DNA of 64,000 nt from Dinoroseobacter sp. (GTDB lineage: Bacteria > Pseudomonadota > Alphaproteobacteria > Rhodobacterales > Rhodobacteraceae), in contig JASJAW010000018.1 in assembly GCA_030066795.1 (NCBI GenBank), positions 62,001 to 126,000 of the forward strand, in the 5' to 3' direction. Numbering within the stretch: position 1 is the first letter of the stretch; the number at the start of each line of letters is the position of its first letter. Shown piece after piece: positions 8,860-16,962 of this stretch. The notes beneath the pieces are model-generated. The model ran no database searches. It saw only the letters and a list, made by a program, of their open reading frames with translations, and was not told where the DNA came from. A program made the translations under genes and the position numbers.

Positions 8860-10425
8860 ATGCTTCGCCGTTTAACAGCAAGCGCAGTTGCCATCTGTGC
8901 CGCTCTACCCGTCATGGCGGAAGACTTCCGCTGGGCTTCCACCACCGATCCGCAAACGATGGACCCGCACGCGGTCAACTCCGCGCCGGTGCTGGGCTTT
9001 TTGAACAACGTCTACGAGGGCCTTGTGCGGCGAGGCCGTGACATGGCGGTGGAGCCCGCGCTCGCCACCGGATGGGAAGCCATTGGTAATGGCGAAGGCT
9101 GGCGCTTCACGCTCCGGCAGGGCGTGAAATTCCACGACGGGGCTGACTTCACTGCCGAGGATGTCCTGTTTTCGTACGAACGCGCCTCCTCGGAGGAAGC
9201 AGATACCAGAAGCTGGTTCGCGCCAGTCTCCGGGGTGACGGTGGTGGATGATTTCACCGTCGATATCATGACCTCAGCGCCCAATCCGATTTTCCCCGAC
9301 AGCATCGCGAATTGGATGATCATGGACAGCGGCTGGGCTGAAGCAAATGACGCGACCCGGCCCGACAAGGAGCAAGGCAACTATGCCACTCTGAACGCCA
9401 ATGGCACGGGGGCCTTCAAAGTAACCGCGCGTGAGCCCGGCTTGCGTACCGAGCTGCAGCCGCATGAGGGCTGGTGGGACACGGTTGATCATAACATAAC
9501 TCGTGCCGAGTTCACTCCGATCCAAAATCCCGCGACTGCCGTTGCAGCGTTGCTCTCGGGTGATATCGACATGATCAACCCGGTTCCGATCCAGGATGCG
9601 GAACGGTTGTCAGGTCAGCCGGGCGTTCAGGTCATTCAGGGGATCGAAGCCCGCGTGATTATGCTTGGTTTCGCGCAGGAAGCCGATACGCTGAAATACG
9701 GCGAAAGCGACGGCGCGGCGAACCCGTTTCAGGACCCTGCCGTACGCCGCGCGGTGGCGCAGGCTGTGAACGTGCCTGCCATTCTGCAGACCACTATGCG
9801 CGGAAACGCCGAAGCGGCGAGCCAACTCGTCAGTCCGGCGATGCGGGGCTACTCCGAGCCAAACGCAGCCACGATCGCCTACGACCCCGACGCGGCGCGT
9901 GCCGCGCTGGCGGAAGCCGGTTATCCGGAGGGCTTTGGCTTTGGCCTGAAGTGCCCCAATGACCGCTATCTGAATGACGAAGCGGTTTGTCAGGCCGTGA
10001 CCTCCATGCTGTCGCAGGTCGGATTGCGGCCTCAGCTGGAGACGATGCCTGTACGCGGATACTGGCCGCGCCTTCGGGAAGATGACTTTGATATGTACTT
10101 GCTTGGCTGGTCGCCGGGGACCTTTGACGCCGAACACCCCGTGCGCTTCCTCGCTTCCACACCGAATGAGGAGAAAAAACTCGGTAGCTGGAATTTCGGT
10201 GGATACTCCAATGCCCGCGTGGACGAGCTTCTTCCGATGATCCAGTCTGAGATCGATGAAACCAAACGCCAGGCGATGCTGGACGAGGTTGCCGCGATTC
10301 TGCAGGGTGAGACCGCCTATGTGCCCCTTTACGTACAACCACTCTTGTGGGGCGCGCGGGACAACATCTCGCTAACGCAAAGGCCTGATAATTTCTTTAT
10401 CCTGCGCTGGGTAACGGTGAACTGA
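8860..10425 (+). CDS. Peptide/nickel-type ABC transporter substrate-binding protein, copy 2
   Basis: Second DppA-type periplasmic receptor, 521 residues, with signal peptide MLRRLTASAVAICAALPVMA. The mature start RWASTTDPQTMDPHAVNS, LRQGVKFHDGADFTAEDVLF near 85-105 and PNDRYLNDEAVCQAVTSML show the same fold and clear paralogy to the preceding gene. Start follows GGGGGATTTCC. It lies 130 bases upstream of the permease gene, with a GC hairpin in between, so it is probably the receptor made in excess from the transport operon. Differences from copy 1 suggest a second ligand range, but ligand identity is unknown. Confidence 0.9.
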   Translation: MLRRLTASAVAICAALPVMAEDFRWASTTDPQTMDPHAVNSAPVLGFLNNVYEGLVRRGRDMAVEPALATGWEAIGNGEGWRFTLRQGVKFHDGADFTAEDVLFSYERASSEEADTRSWFAPVSGVTVVDDFTVDIMTSAPNPIFPDSIANWMIMDSGWAEANDATRPDKEQGNYATLNANGTGAFKVTAREPGLRTELQPHEGWWDTVDHNITRAEFTPIQNPATAVAALLSGDIDMINPVPIQDAERLSGQPGVQVIQGIEARVIMLGFAQEADTLKYGESDGAANPFQDPAVRRAVAQAVNVPAILQTTMRGNAEAASQLVSPAMRGYSEPNAATIAYDPDAARAALAEAGYPEGFGFGLKCPNDRYLNDEAVCQAVTSMLSQVGLRPQLETMPVRGYWPRLREDDFDMYLLGWSPGTFDAEHPVRFLASTPNEEKKLGSWNFGGYSNARVDELLPMIQSEIDETKRQAMLDEVAAILQGETAYVPLYVQPLLWGARDNISLTQRPDNFFILRWVTVN

Positions 10426-10447
10426 TCTTGCGCATGACACCAGACCT

Positions 10448-10468
10448 GCGGCGCATGGCTTGCGCCGC
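10448..10468 (+). promoter_or_regulatory. Intercistronic hairpin between binding protein and permease
   Basis: Perfect 8-bp stem GCGGCGCA/TGCGCCGC with a 5-base loop, and no T run. It is placed like the hairpin between the Liv-type binding protein and livH, so it probably protects the upstream message or attenuates read-through. Confidence 0.5.
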
Positions 10469-10555
10469 GGAGCCTGACGCTACGCGACATTGCAGTGCGC
10501 TTGACGCGCGCTGCGCCGCGCGACACAAACCCGAAAGCAACGGTTAGGGGATGCC

Positions 10556-11542
10556 ATGCTGGGCTACGTAATTCGCAGGGTTTTCCAATCCATCGTCGTG
10601 CTGTTGATCGTGGGTCTTGTGGCCTTTTCCATGTTCAGGTTTGTCGGTGATCCAATCGATAACCTGCTGGGGCAGGAACGTACGCTGGAGGATATCGAAC
10701 GCCTGCGCACCCAGCTTGGCCTCGATGAGCCATTCCTCGTCCAGTACTGGAATTTCCTTGAACGCGCAGTGCAGGGCGATCTTGGCATTTCCTATCGCCA
10801 ATCGCGCCCGGTGGCTGAAATTCTCCTGGAACGGGCTCCTGCCACGCTGGAACTTGCAGCAGTCTCGGGCCTGTTCGCGATCGTGTTCGGGATCATACTT
10901 GGGATCTTTACTGCGATCCGCCGCGATGGATGGGCCTCGAGCGTGATTATGACCGTATCGCTGATTGGCGTTTCCCTTCCGACCTTCCTGATAGGCATTC
11001 TGCTCATTTATGTTTTCGCCGTGGAACTTGGATGGCTGCCCAGTTTTGGGAGGGGCGAGGTTGTCGATCTCGGTGGTTGGACCACGGGTTTTTTGACTGC
11101 AAGCGGGCTTAAGGCGCTGATTTTGCCAGCGATCACGCTGGGGCTTTATCAGATGACCCTGATCATGCGACTGGTGCGATCTGAGATGCTGGAGGTCTTG
11201 CGTCAGGACTATATCCGTTTTGCCCGTGCGCGGGGATTACGGGACAAAGCGGTGAATTTCCGACACGCGCTCAAGAACACGCTGGTGCCGGTGATCACAG
11301 TCACCGGCTTGCAGTTAGGATCCATTATCGCGTTCGCGATCATCACCGAGACCGTCTTCCAATGGCCCGGTGTCGGACTGTTGTTCATTAACGCGATTCA
11401 GTTTGTCGACATCCCTGTTATGGCTGCGTACCTGATGCTGATTTCGGTCCTCTTCGTTGGGATCAACCTTGTCGTTGACCTGCTATACTTCGCCATTGAC
11501 CCACGCCTGCGGGACGAACGCAGCGCTGCCGGAGGTAATTGA
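10556..11542 (+). CDS. Peptide ABC transporter permease (DppB family)
   Basis: Inner-membrane permease of 328 residues. It begins MLGYVIRRVFQSIVVLLIVG, the usual DppB N-terminal helix, and contains the GDLGISYRQSRPVAEILLER block and the coupling motif region QDYIRFARARGLRDKAVNFR (EAA-type loop) near residue 220. The end (VDLLYFAIDPRLRD) is the standard DppB C-terminus. GGAGG lies just before the next start and the stop is one base from it. It forms a heterodimer with the DppC-type protein. Two binding proteins upstream could both deliver ligand to it. Confidence 0.92.
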   Translation: MLGYVIRRVFQSIVVLLIVGLVAFSMFRFVGDPIDNLLGQERTLEDIERLRTQLGLDEPFLVQYWNFLERAVQGDLGISYRQSRPVAEILLERAPATLELAAVSGLFAIVFGIILGIFTAIRRDGWASSVIMTVSLIGVSLPTFLIGILLIYVFAVELGWLPSFGRGEVVDLGGWTTGFLTASGLKALILPAITLGLYQMTLIMRLVRSEMLEVLRQDYIRFARARGLRDKAVNFRHALKNTLVPVITVTGLQLGSIIAFAIITETVFQWPGVGLLFINAIQFVDIPVMAAYLMLISVLFVGINLVVDLLYFAIDPRLRDERSAAGGN

Positions 11543-11543
11543 T

Positions 11544-12509
11544 ATGACCGATCTTCCGCAGGAGCCGACGCCTCTGGTTGCAGATGAGCGCGCGCGCTCG
11601 CGGCTCGCAATGGCGTGGGACAGTGATGTTGCCTATTCTTTTCGCAGGTCGCCTGTGGCGCTTATTTCGACAATCGTGGTTCTGATCCTCGTCCTCTCGG
11701 CGATCCTCGCGCCGGTGATTGCGCCCTACGATCCTTTCAATCCGGCTTCGCTGAACCTTATGAACGGGTTCTCAAAACCGATGGAGCCGAACGCGTTCAC
11801 CGGGGACGTTTTCTGGCTTGGCACGGATGATCAGGGCAGGGACGTTTTCTCCACCATTCTTTACGGGATGCGTGTCTCGCTCTTTGTGGGCTTTGCCGCT
11901 GTAGGGTTTGCCATGACGCTGGGTGTCACTCTCGGGCTGATCGCAGGCTATGTCGGCGGCTGGGTTGAAACCATCATTATGCGTGTGGCCGATGTCCAGC
12001 TAACCTTCCCGGCAATCCTCGTCGCGATGCTCATTTTCGGCATCGCCAAAGGCGTCACTCCGGTTGAGTATCGCGATCAGATGGCGATCTGGGTGCTGAT
12101 CCTTGCCATTGGCTTGTCCGATTGGGTTCAGTTTGCCCGGGTTGTGCGCGGTGCGACCCTCGTCGAGAAGAACAAGGAATACGTGCAGGCGGCGCGCATG
12201 ATCGGGCGCAGTTCCGGCGCGATTATGATGCGCCACATCCTGCCCAATGTTCTGTCACCAGTGCTTGTGATTGCGACAATCTCTCTCGCGCTGGCCATCA
12301 TCGCCGAGGCGACGCTTAGTTTCCTTGGTGTGGGTGCGCCGCCGACGCAACCTTCGCTTGGCACTCTGATCCGCATCGGGCAAGGCTTCCTGTTCTCAGG
12401 GGAGTGGTGGATCCTCTTCTTCCCGGCGGTCACATTGCTGGCCCTCGCATTGAGTGTGAACCTGCTTGGTGACTGGTTGCGCGATGCGTTAAACCCGAGG
12501 CTGCGGTAA
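11544..12509 (+). CDS. Peptide ABC transporter permease (DppC family)
   Basis: Second permease, 321 residues from ATG 11544. I prefer this start because GGAGG (11531-11535) precedes it and it begins one base after the dppB-type stop; a longer frame reaching back to 11457 runs inside dppB. Landmarks are FWLGTDDQGRDVFSTILYGM near residue 90, the EAA-type loop KNKEYVQAARMIGRSSGAIM near 210, and the C-terminal SVNLLGDWLRDALNPRLR typical of DppC. It partners the preceding permease. The ATPase gene lies 490 bases further on rather than adjacent, because a small opposite-strand gene intervenes. Confidence 0.92.
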   Translation: MTDLPQEPTPLVADERARSRLAMAWDSDVAYSFRRSPVALISTIVVLILVLSAILAPVIAPYDPFNPASLNLMNGFSKPMEPNAFTGDVFWLGTDDQGRDVFSTILYGMRVSLFVGFAAVGFAMTLGVTLGLIAGYVGGWVETIIMRVADVQLTFPAILVAMLIFGIAKGVTPVEYRDQMAIWVLILAIGLSDWVQFARVVRGATLVEKNKEYVQAARMIGRSSGAIMMRHILPNVLSPVLVIATISLALAIIAEATLSFLGVGAPPTQPSLGTLIRIGQGFLFSGEWWILFFPAVTLLALALSVNLLGDWLRDALNPRLR

Positions 12510-12513
12510 TGCC

Positions 12514-12705
12514 TTACTCAACGTCTCTGACGCCCGCTTTCGTGTCACGTCTGAGTGCGTCCGTGCACCACAGCGCGTCGTCCGTAATTGTCCAGACGGC
12601 GGCTTGTTCCGACGCATTGACCGTGATTTGCCCCGCCGTGGTGCTGATGATTGACGGGTCCAGAAGGTTCAGAAAAACCGCAAGCATTTCTGCTGTCATA
12701 CACAT
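12514..12705 (-). CDS. Small hypothetical protein on the opposite strand inside the peptide-transport operon
   Basis: Open frame of 63 residues beginning MCMTAEMLAVFLNLLDPSII and ending DTKAGVRDVE. It is supported by an AAGGAG box eight bases before the ATG and by GC-rich third codon positions like the neighbours. No family recognised; no signal peptide or membrane helix is obvious. It sits antisense between the dppC-type and ATPase genes, ending four bases after dppC, so it interrupts an otherwise co-directional operon. It may be a late insertion or a remnant of a longer gene. Moderate to low certainty. Confidence 0.4.
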   Translation of the reverse strand: MCMTAEMLAVFLNLLDPSIISTTAGQITVNASEQAAVWTITDDALWCTDALRRDTKAGVRDVE

Positions 12706-12999
12706 GAGGGACGCTCCTTCATTTTGTCCTCAAAGGCGCCTGCGTCCTCCCACGCGGCGAGTTGGATTAAAGATAGCACCGCGGCCGCGACAGTTGCGTA
12801 GGAACTCAGTTGACCGTGCGGTGAAGAAACCCCAAAGCGCCCGGCAAATGTGCGGTGCAGGCGGGTGTCGCCGGACATGGGGGCGAACCGGGAACGGCAT
12901 CCCCTCAAGTGCAAAGAAGTCTCTGATGACACGATCAGGTCGTTCGGATTGCCATGCTTTCGTGCGAGACGCGATGACAACTTATCAGTGGAAGTTCTC
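12706..12999. other. Gap before the transporter ATPase gene
   Basis: About 290 bases between the small antisense gene and the ATPase start. A 108-codon minus-strand frame (12696-13022) crosses it and overlaps the ATPase start, but its composition (many Arg, Ser, His) and lack of a ribosome site argue against a gene. No terminator hairpin was seen, so read-through from the permease genes to the ATPase remains possible. Confidence 0.4.
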
Positions 13000-14718
13000 A
13001 TGACGGATACCCTGCTTAGCATTTCTGGTTTGTCAGTGCATTTCCCGACCCGTCATCAGGTCTTTGTTGCCGTGGACGATGCCTCGCTTGCAGTGGAGCC
13101 TGGTCAAATCCATGGCCTGGTCGGAGAATCCGGAGCGGGAAAATCCACAATTGGAGCCGCGATCATGGGTCTACTGGACCCACCGGGTTTTATTTCAGGC
13201 GGAACAGTTCAGTTTCAGGGCGAGAAGATCAATGGGCGTGATGCCGAAAGCATGCGGGCCCTTCGCGGCGCGCGCATCTCAATGATTTTTCAGGATCCCC
13301 TTACGTCGCTCAACCCGCTTTTTACTGTTGAACAGCAGCTGGTTGAGACGATCCAATTACACCTCAAGATGTCGGAAGCTGAGTCAAAGAAACGAGCTGT
13401 CGAGCTTCTGGATCGCGTAGGAATTCCGAACCCGGCGGAACGTGTCAAACAATATCCCCACCAGTTCTCCGGTGGGATGCGTCAGCGTGTTGTGATTGCG
13501 TTGGCGCTTTGCTCCGATCCTGAGATCATCATCGCCGACGAACCTACCACAGCACTAGACGTCTCCATTCAGGCGCAAATCTTGGAGTTAATCAAAGAGC
13601 TCGCCCGCGAACGGCAGGTTGGCGTCATTTTGATTACACATGATATGGGCGTGATCGCGGACACCACTGACAGGGTGACCGTGATGTATCGAGGAAAAGT
13701 GGTCGAGACTGGAGCGACTGCGCAGGTACTCGGTGCGCCGCGCCACGAATACACGAAGTCGCTTATTGCTGCCGTCCCGCGTCCGACTTTGAAGGTCCAC
13801 AGATTCCCGCAGCTTTCCTACGGAGGGCGGGAGATCGAGTTCAAGATTGAAGACCTGGCTCGCAACTGGCCAAAGCCCAAGACGTCTCAGTCCGGAACGC
13901 TCGTCAAGCTCGAAGGCGTTACCAAAAAGTTCGTCACCCGCGCCTCGATCTTACCGTCGCGGCGCAAGCTCTTCACCGCGGTCGACAATGTGAGTTTTGA
14001 TATCAAAGAAGGCGAAGTTTTTGGCCTTGTTGGTGAGAGCGGGTCCGGCAAGTCGACTGTCGCGCGCATGATTGCGACTCTTTACGAGGTAAATGGCGGA
14101 AAGATCTTTTTTGATGATAACGAGATAACTGGGCTCAAAAGTGGTGCGGAGTTGCAAGCGTACCGTCGCCAGATCCAAATGATCTTTCAGGATCCGTTCT
14201 CGAGCCTCAATCCGCGCATGCGTGTCGACGAAATCATTGCGGAACCCGCCCGCCATCATCGCCTTCTGGAAGGCGATGCTCTGGGCGCGCGTGTATCAGA
14301 ATTGCTCGAAAGGGTGGGTCTCAGCAAAGATGCGGGCCTCAAGTACCCACATGAGTTTTCAGGCGGTCAGCGACAACGCATTTCTATTGCGCGGGCATTG
14401 GCAACGCAGCCGCGTTTCCTGATCTGTGACGAGCCGACCTCCGCCTTGGACGTTTCTATTCAAGCCCAAATCTTGAACATCCTTAAAGATCTGCAGCAAC
14501 ATTTGGGTTTGACCATGCTCTTTATCAGTCACGATCTGCCTGTCGTGCGCCAGATGTGCGATCGCGTAGGGGTTATGCGTCACGGAAAACTTGTAGAGTT
14601 GGCCGAAACGGAGGAGCTGTTCGCAAATCCCCGTGACAGCTACACCAAAGAGCTCCTTGGGCTTATGCCGAAACTGGAAGGCCTGTCCATGGAGGGGATA
14701 GAGGCGCAAAGCGCCTGA
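13000..14718 (+). CDS. Peptide ABC transporter ATP-binding protein, DppD-DppF fusion
   Basis: A 572-residue protein with two complete nucleotide-binding domains in tandem. Domain 1 has GESGAGKST (about 42-50), FSGGMRQRVVIALAL and IIIADEPTTALD. Domain 2 has GESGSGKST (about 345-353), FSGGQRQRISIARALA and LICDEPTSALD. The linker region (about 260-310) resembles the oligopeptide-transporter C-terminal extension. ATG 13000 gives the family N-terminus MTDTLLSISGLSVHFP; an upstream in-frame start at 12850 would add unrelated residues. It energises the DppB/DppC pair upstream. The stop is one base from the convergent bhcR stop. Confidence 0.92.
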   Translation: MTDTLLSISGLSVHFPTRHQVFVAVDDASLAVEPGQIHGLVGESGAGKSTIGAAIMGLLDPPGFISGGTVQFQGEKINGRDAESMRALRGARISMIFQDPLTSLNPLFTVEQQLVETIQLHLKMSEAESKKRAVELLDRVGIPNPAERVKQYPHQFSGGMRQRVVIALALCSDPEIIIADEPTTALDVSIQAQILELIKELARERQVGVILITHDMGVIADTTDRVTVMYRGKVVETGATAQVLGAPRHEYTKSLIAAVPRPTLKVHRFPQLSYGGREIEFKIEDLARNWPKPKTSQSGTLVKLEGVTKKFVTRASILPSRRKLFTAVDNVSFDIKEGEVFGLVGESGSGKSTVARMIATLYEVNGGKIFFDDNEITGLKSGAELQAYRRQIQMIFQDPFSSLNPRMRVDEIIAEPARHHRLLEGDALGARVSELLERVGLSKDAGLKYPHEFSGGQRQRISIARALATQPRFLICDEPTSALDVSIQAQILNILKDLQQHLGLTMLFISHDLPVVRQMCDRVGVMRHGKLVELAETEELFANPRDSYTKELLGLMPKLEGLSMEGIEAQSA

Positions 14719-14719
14719 T

Positions 14720-15562
14720 CTATTCCGCAGCAGCGCGGGGGAGGTGGCCACCGATCCGGTCGGTGACTGCTGCCGCCGCCGCTGTGACCGCGGCCCCGAG
14801 TCCCGGCAGAGCTGTTGCTGAGAACCGTGCAGAGGGACCAGAGACTGAGATCCCCGCAACCGGTTCCCCATAACCGTCATAGATCACAGCGGCCACGCAA
14901 CTCATGCCTTCAAACCTCTCTTCGTCATCAAAGGACCAGCCGCGCGCCCGTGTCTCCACGAGGTCCTCAAGTAATGCATCCGGAGAGGTGATCGTCTTTG
15001 GGGAATAGCTGTGCAGGCCAGTGCGTGTCAGAAGTTTTTCGACATCCACCTGTGGCATAGCGGCCAGAAGAGCCTTGCCGATCCCGCTTGCATGCATTGG
15101 ACCGCGCGAGCCCGGGCGGTGAAAGGCCCGAATGGGGTTATGTGTTTCGACCTGACCGATGAAAACGACATGATCCGCGTCAAAGATGCCCATATTCGCA
15201 GTCTCGCCCGTCTCTTCCATCAGCGTCCGCATGGTTGAACGTCCAACCTCGAGAAGATTGGTGCGCTGCATGAACGCCGACCCCACCCGGAACGCTTCGA
15301 GCCCGACACGCCACGTCTGCGTTTCTTCGTCGATATCGACAAACCCGTGCTTTTCCAGCGTGGCGAGTACCCTGTGGGCGGTAGATGCGGGCATCCCGAG
15401 ACGCATTGAAAGATCCGATAGCGTCCCGCCCCCGTCGCGCGCCAGAGCGCTCAGAACCGCAAGTCCACGATCCAATGCCTGAATCGTGCTGGCAGAACTG
15501 TCGGTAAACGCAGATTTCGGGCGTCCTCGTCCACGCCGCTTCGTGTTTGCTTGCTCGGTCAT
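14720..15562 (-). CDS. bhcR: IclR-family regulator of the beta-hydroxyaspartate cycle
   Basis: A 280-residue IclR-type regulator. It has a basic N-terminus (TKRRGRGRPKSAF), a winged helix-turn-helix at about residues 26-85 (SDLSMRLGMPASTAHRVLAT), and an effector domain with GSRGPMHASGIGKALLAAMP and EERFEGMSCVAAVI. Start follows GGAGGAACCTGA. It is divergent from bhcABCD across 200 AT-rich bases with IclR-like inverted repeats. In Paracoccus denitrificans the regulator in this position is BhcR, which binds the bhc promoter and responds to glyoxylate; assignment here rests on family, position and the complete neighbouring operon. Confidence 0.9.
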   Translation of the reverse strand: MTEQANTKRRGRGRPKSAFTDSSASTIQALDRGLAVLSALARDGGGTLSDLSMRLGMPASTAHRVLATLEKHGFVDIDEETQTWRVGLEAFRVGSAFMQRTNLLEVGRSTMRTLMEETGETANMGIFDADHVVFIGQVETHNPIRAFHRPGSRGPMHASGIGKALLAAMPQVDVEKLLTRTGLHSYSPKTITSPDALLEDLVETRARGWSFDDEERFEGMSCVAAVIYDGYGEPVAGISVSGPSARFSATALPGLGAAVTAAAAAVTDRIGGHLPRAAAE

Positions 15563-15577
15563 TCAGGTTCCTCCGGT

Positions 15578-15589
15578 CTCATATATGAG
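15578..15589. promoter_or_regulatory. Palindrome next to the bhcR start
   Basis: CTCATATATGAG, a perfect 12-base palindrome 16 bases upstream of the bhcR start codon. It is a candidate autoregulatory site or part of the bhcR promoter. Confidence 0.35.
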
Positions 15590-15598
15590 TATTGTCCG

Positions 15599-15615
15599 TT
15601 GGAAAATTTTTTCAA
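15599..15615. promoter_or_regulatory. IclR-like inverted repeat, bhcR-proximal
   Basis: TTGGAAAATTTTTTCAA, an imperfect inverted repeat containing the TGGAAA half-site typical of IclR-family operators. It is the bhcR-proximal member of several related repeats in the bhcR-bhcA gap. Confidence 0.45.
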
Positions 15616-15676
15616 TAAGTTTTGTGCTGATGAGTCTGAAAAAGATAAAATATAAATTTTTCAGTCTGTAAGGTGT

Positions 15677-15690
15677 ATTTTCCCGAAAAT
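15677..15690. promoter_or_regulatory. Inverted repeat in the bhcR-bhcA gap
   Basis: ATTTTC-CC-GAAAAT, a perfect 6-bp inverted repeat with a two-base centre. Its half-sites resemble those of the flanking repeats, suggesting multiple regulator sites. Confidence 0.4.
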
Positions 15691-15696
15691 AAAAAA

Positions 15697-15739
15697 TATT
15701 TCCAAAAAAATTGGAAAATACTTGCGAAGGTGCTATCTA
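15697..15739 (+). promoter_or_regulatory. Putative bhcA promoter with overlapping BhcR operator
   Basis: An inverted repeat TATTTCCAA-N5-TTGGAAAATA (15697-15720) has TTTCCA/TGGAAA half-sites. Its right arm supplies TTGGAA (15711-15716), which with TATCTA (15734-15739) forms a -35/-10 pair at 17-base spacing. Transcription would begin just before the GGAGGA ribosome site (15751-15756). The overlap of operator and -35 element is read from sequence; the regulatory sign is not. Confidence 0.55.
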
Positions 15740-15762
15740 CACCGTGAGAAGGAGGAAGGCTC

Positions 15763-16953
15763 ATGTTTGAACAGAACCCGATTTTTATCCCCGGCCCGAC
15801 CAATGTGCCTGACCGTCTGCGTCGTGCGATGGATCGCCAGACCGTGGATCATCGCTCACCGCAGTTCGCGGAAATGTTGCCACGTCTGAAGGCTGGCGTG
15901 CGAAAGGTGTTCAATACGAAGGACGCCGAGGTTCTGTTTTTCCCGGCTTCCGGTACAGGCGGTTGGGAGGCGGCGGTGACCAACACGCTTTCGCCCGGAG
16001 ACAAAGTGCTGATCGCGCGATACGGCATGTTCAGCCATCGCTGGATTGATCTCTGTGAGCGCCACGGGCTGGACGTGCAGATAATCGAATGCGAGTGGGG
16101 TACCGGAGCGCCGGCGGACAAATTTGCTGAAGCCCTTGCGGCCGACACTGCGCACGAGATCAAAGCTGTTCTGGTTACGCACAACGAAACGGCAACAGGG
16201 GTTCGCTCTGATATCGGCGGTGTTCGCCGTGCGATGAACAGCGCCAATCACCCGGCCTTGCTGTTTGTCGACTGCGTGAGCTCTCTGGGATCAATGCCGT
16301 TCGACATGGATGGCTGGGGTGTCGATATCGCCATCACAGGAAGCCAGAAAGGGTTCATGCTGTTCACCGGCATGTGCATCGTCGCGATCAGCGATAAGGC
16401 ATTGGCTGCACGCGAGGCGGCGAAACTGCCGCGCACCTTCCTGAGTTTTGACGACATGATCAACGCCAACGCTGGTGGCGGCTACCCCTACACGCCCCCG
16501 ATCCAGCTGATGTTCGGCCTCGAAGAGAGCCTCAAGATGCTGGACGAGGAAGGGCTCGAAAATGTCTATGCTCGCCACTATCGACTCGCCGAAGGCGTCC
16601 GCCGCGCAGTAGACGCTTGGGGGCTGAAGCTCTGTGCCAAAAGCCCGGAGCTTTACTCCGACAGCGTCAGCGCCATCTATGTGCCTGAGGGGTTTGACAG
16701 CAATGCGCTGTGCGCGCATGCGCTTGAGAAGTACGATGTCAGTTTCGGGGTGGGTCTCGGCAAGATGAACGGCCTGGCCTTCCGCATCGGGCATCTCGGC
16801 GCACTGACGGACGTAACCGTGCTGTCCGGCCTCGCGACGATTGAGATGGCGATGGCCGATCTCGACTACCCGATCACATTGGGCTCCGGCGTGGCCGCCG
16901 CCCAGCAGTTCTATCGCACCACGGCTGGCGCAAGCCTTGCCAAAGCTGCCTGA
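15763..16953 (+). CDS. bhcA: Aspartate-glyoxylate aminotransferase (beta-hydroxyaspartate cycle)
   Basis: Class V PLP aminotransferase of 396 residues. It transfers the amino group of aspartate to glyoxylate, giving glycine and oxaloacetate. Landmarks are the N-terminus with FIPGPTNVPDRLRRAMDRQT, FFPASGTGGWEAAV near residue 59-72 and the PLP lysine K196 in ITGSQKGFML. Alone it would be called serine-glyoxylate or alanine-glyoxylate aminotransferase; the three following genes make the BhcA assignment strong. It starts after GGAGGA and is nine bases from bhcB, heading the operon regulated from the bhcR-bhcA gap. Cytoplasmic. Confidence 0.93.
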   Translation: MFEQNPIFIPGPTNVPDRLRRAMDRQTVDHRSPQFAEMLPRLKAGVRKVFNTKDAEVLFFPASGTGGWEAAVTNTLSPGDKVLIARYGMFSHRWIDLCERHGLDVQIIECEWGTGAPADKFAEALAADTAHEIKAVLVTHNETATGVRSDIGGVRRAMNSANHPALLFVDCVSSLGSMPFDMDGWGVDIAITGSQKGFMLFTGMCIVAISDKALAAREAAKLPRTFLSFDDMINANAGGGYPYTPPIQLMFGLEESLKMLDEEGLENVYARHYRLAEGVRRAVDAWGLKLCAKSPELYSDSVSAIYVPEGFDSNALCAHALEKYDVSFGVGLGKMNGLAFRIGHLGALTDVTVLSGLATIEMAMADLDYPITLGSGVAAAQQFYRTTAGASLAKAA

Positions 16954-16962
16954 GGAAAGATC

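Noticed and set aside
12696..13022. 108-codon minus-strand frame before the ATPase gene
   Set aside because: Overlaps the ATPase start, has no ribosome site, and composition rich in Arg, Ser, His. The adjacent 63-codon frame has an AAGGAG box and was kept at low confidence.
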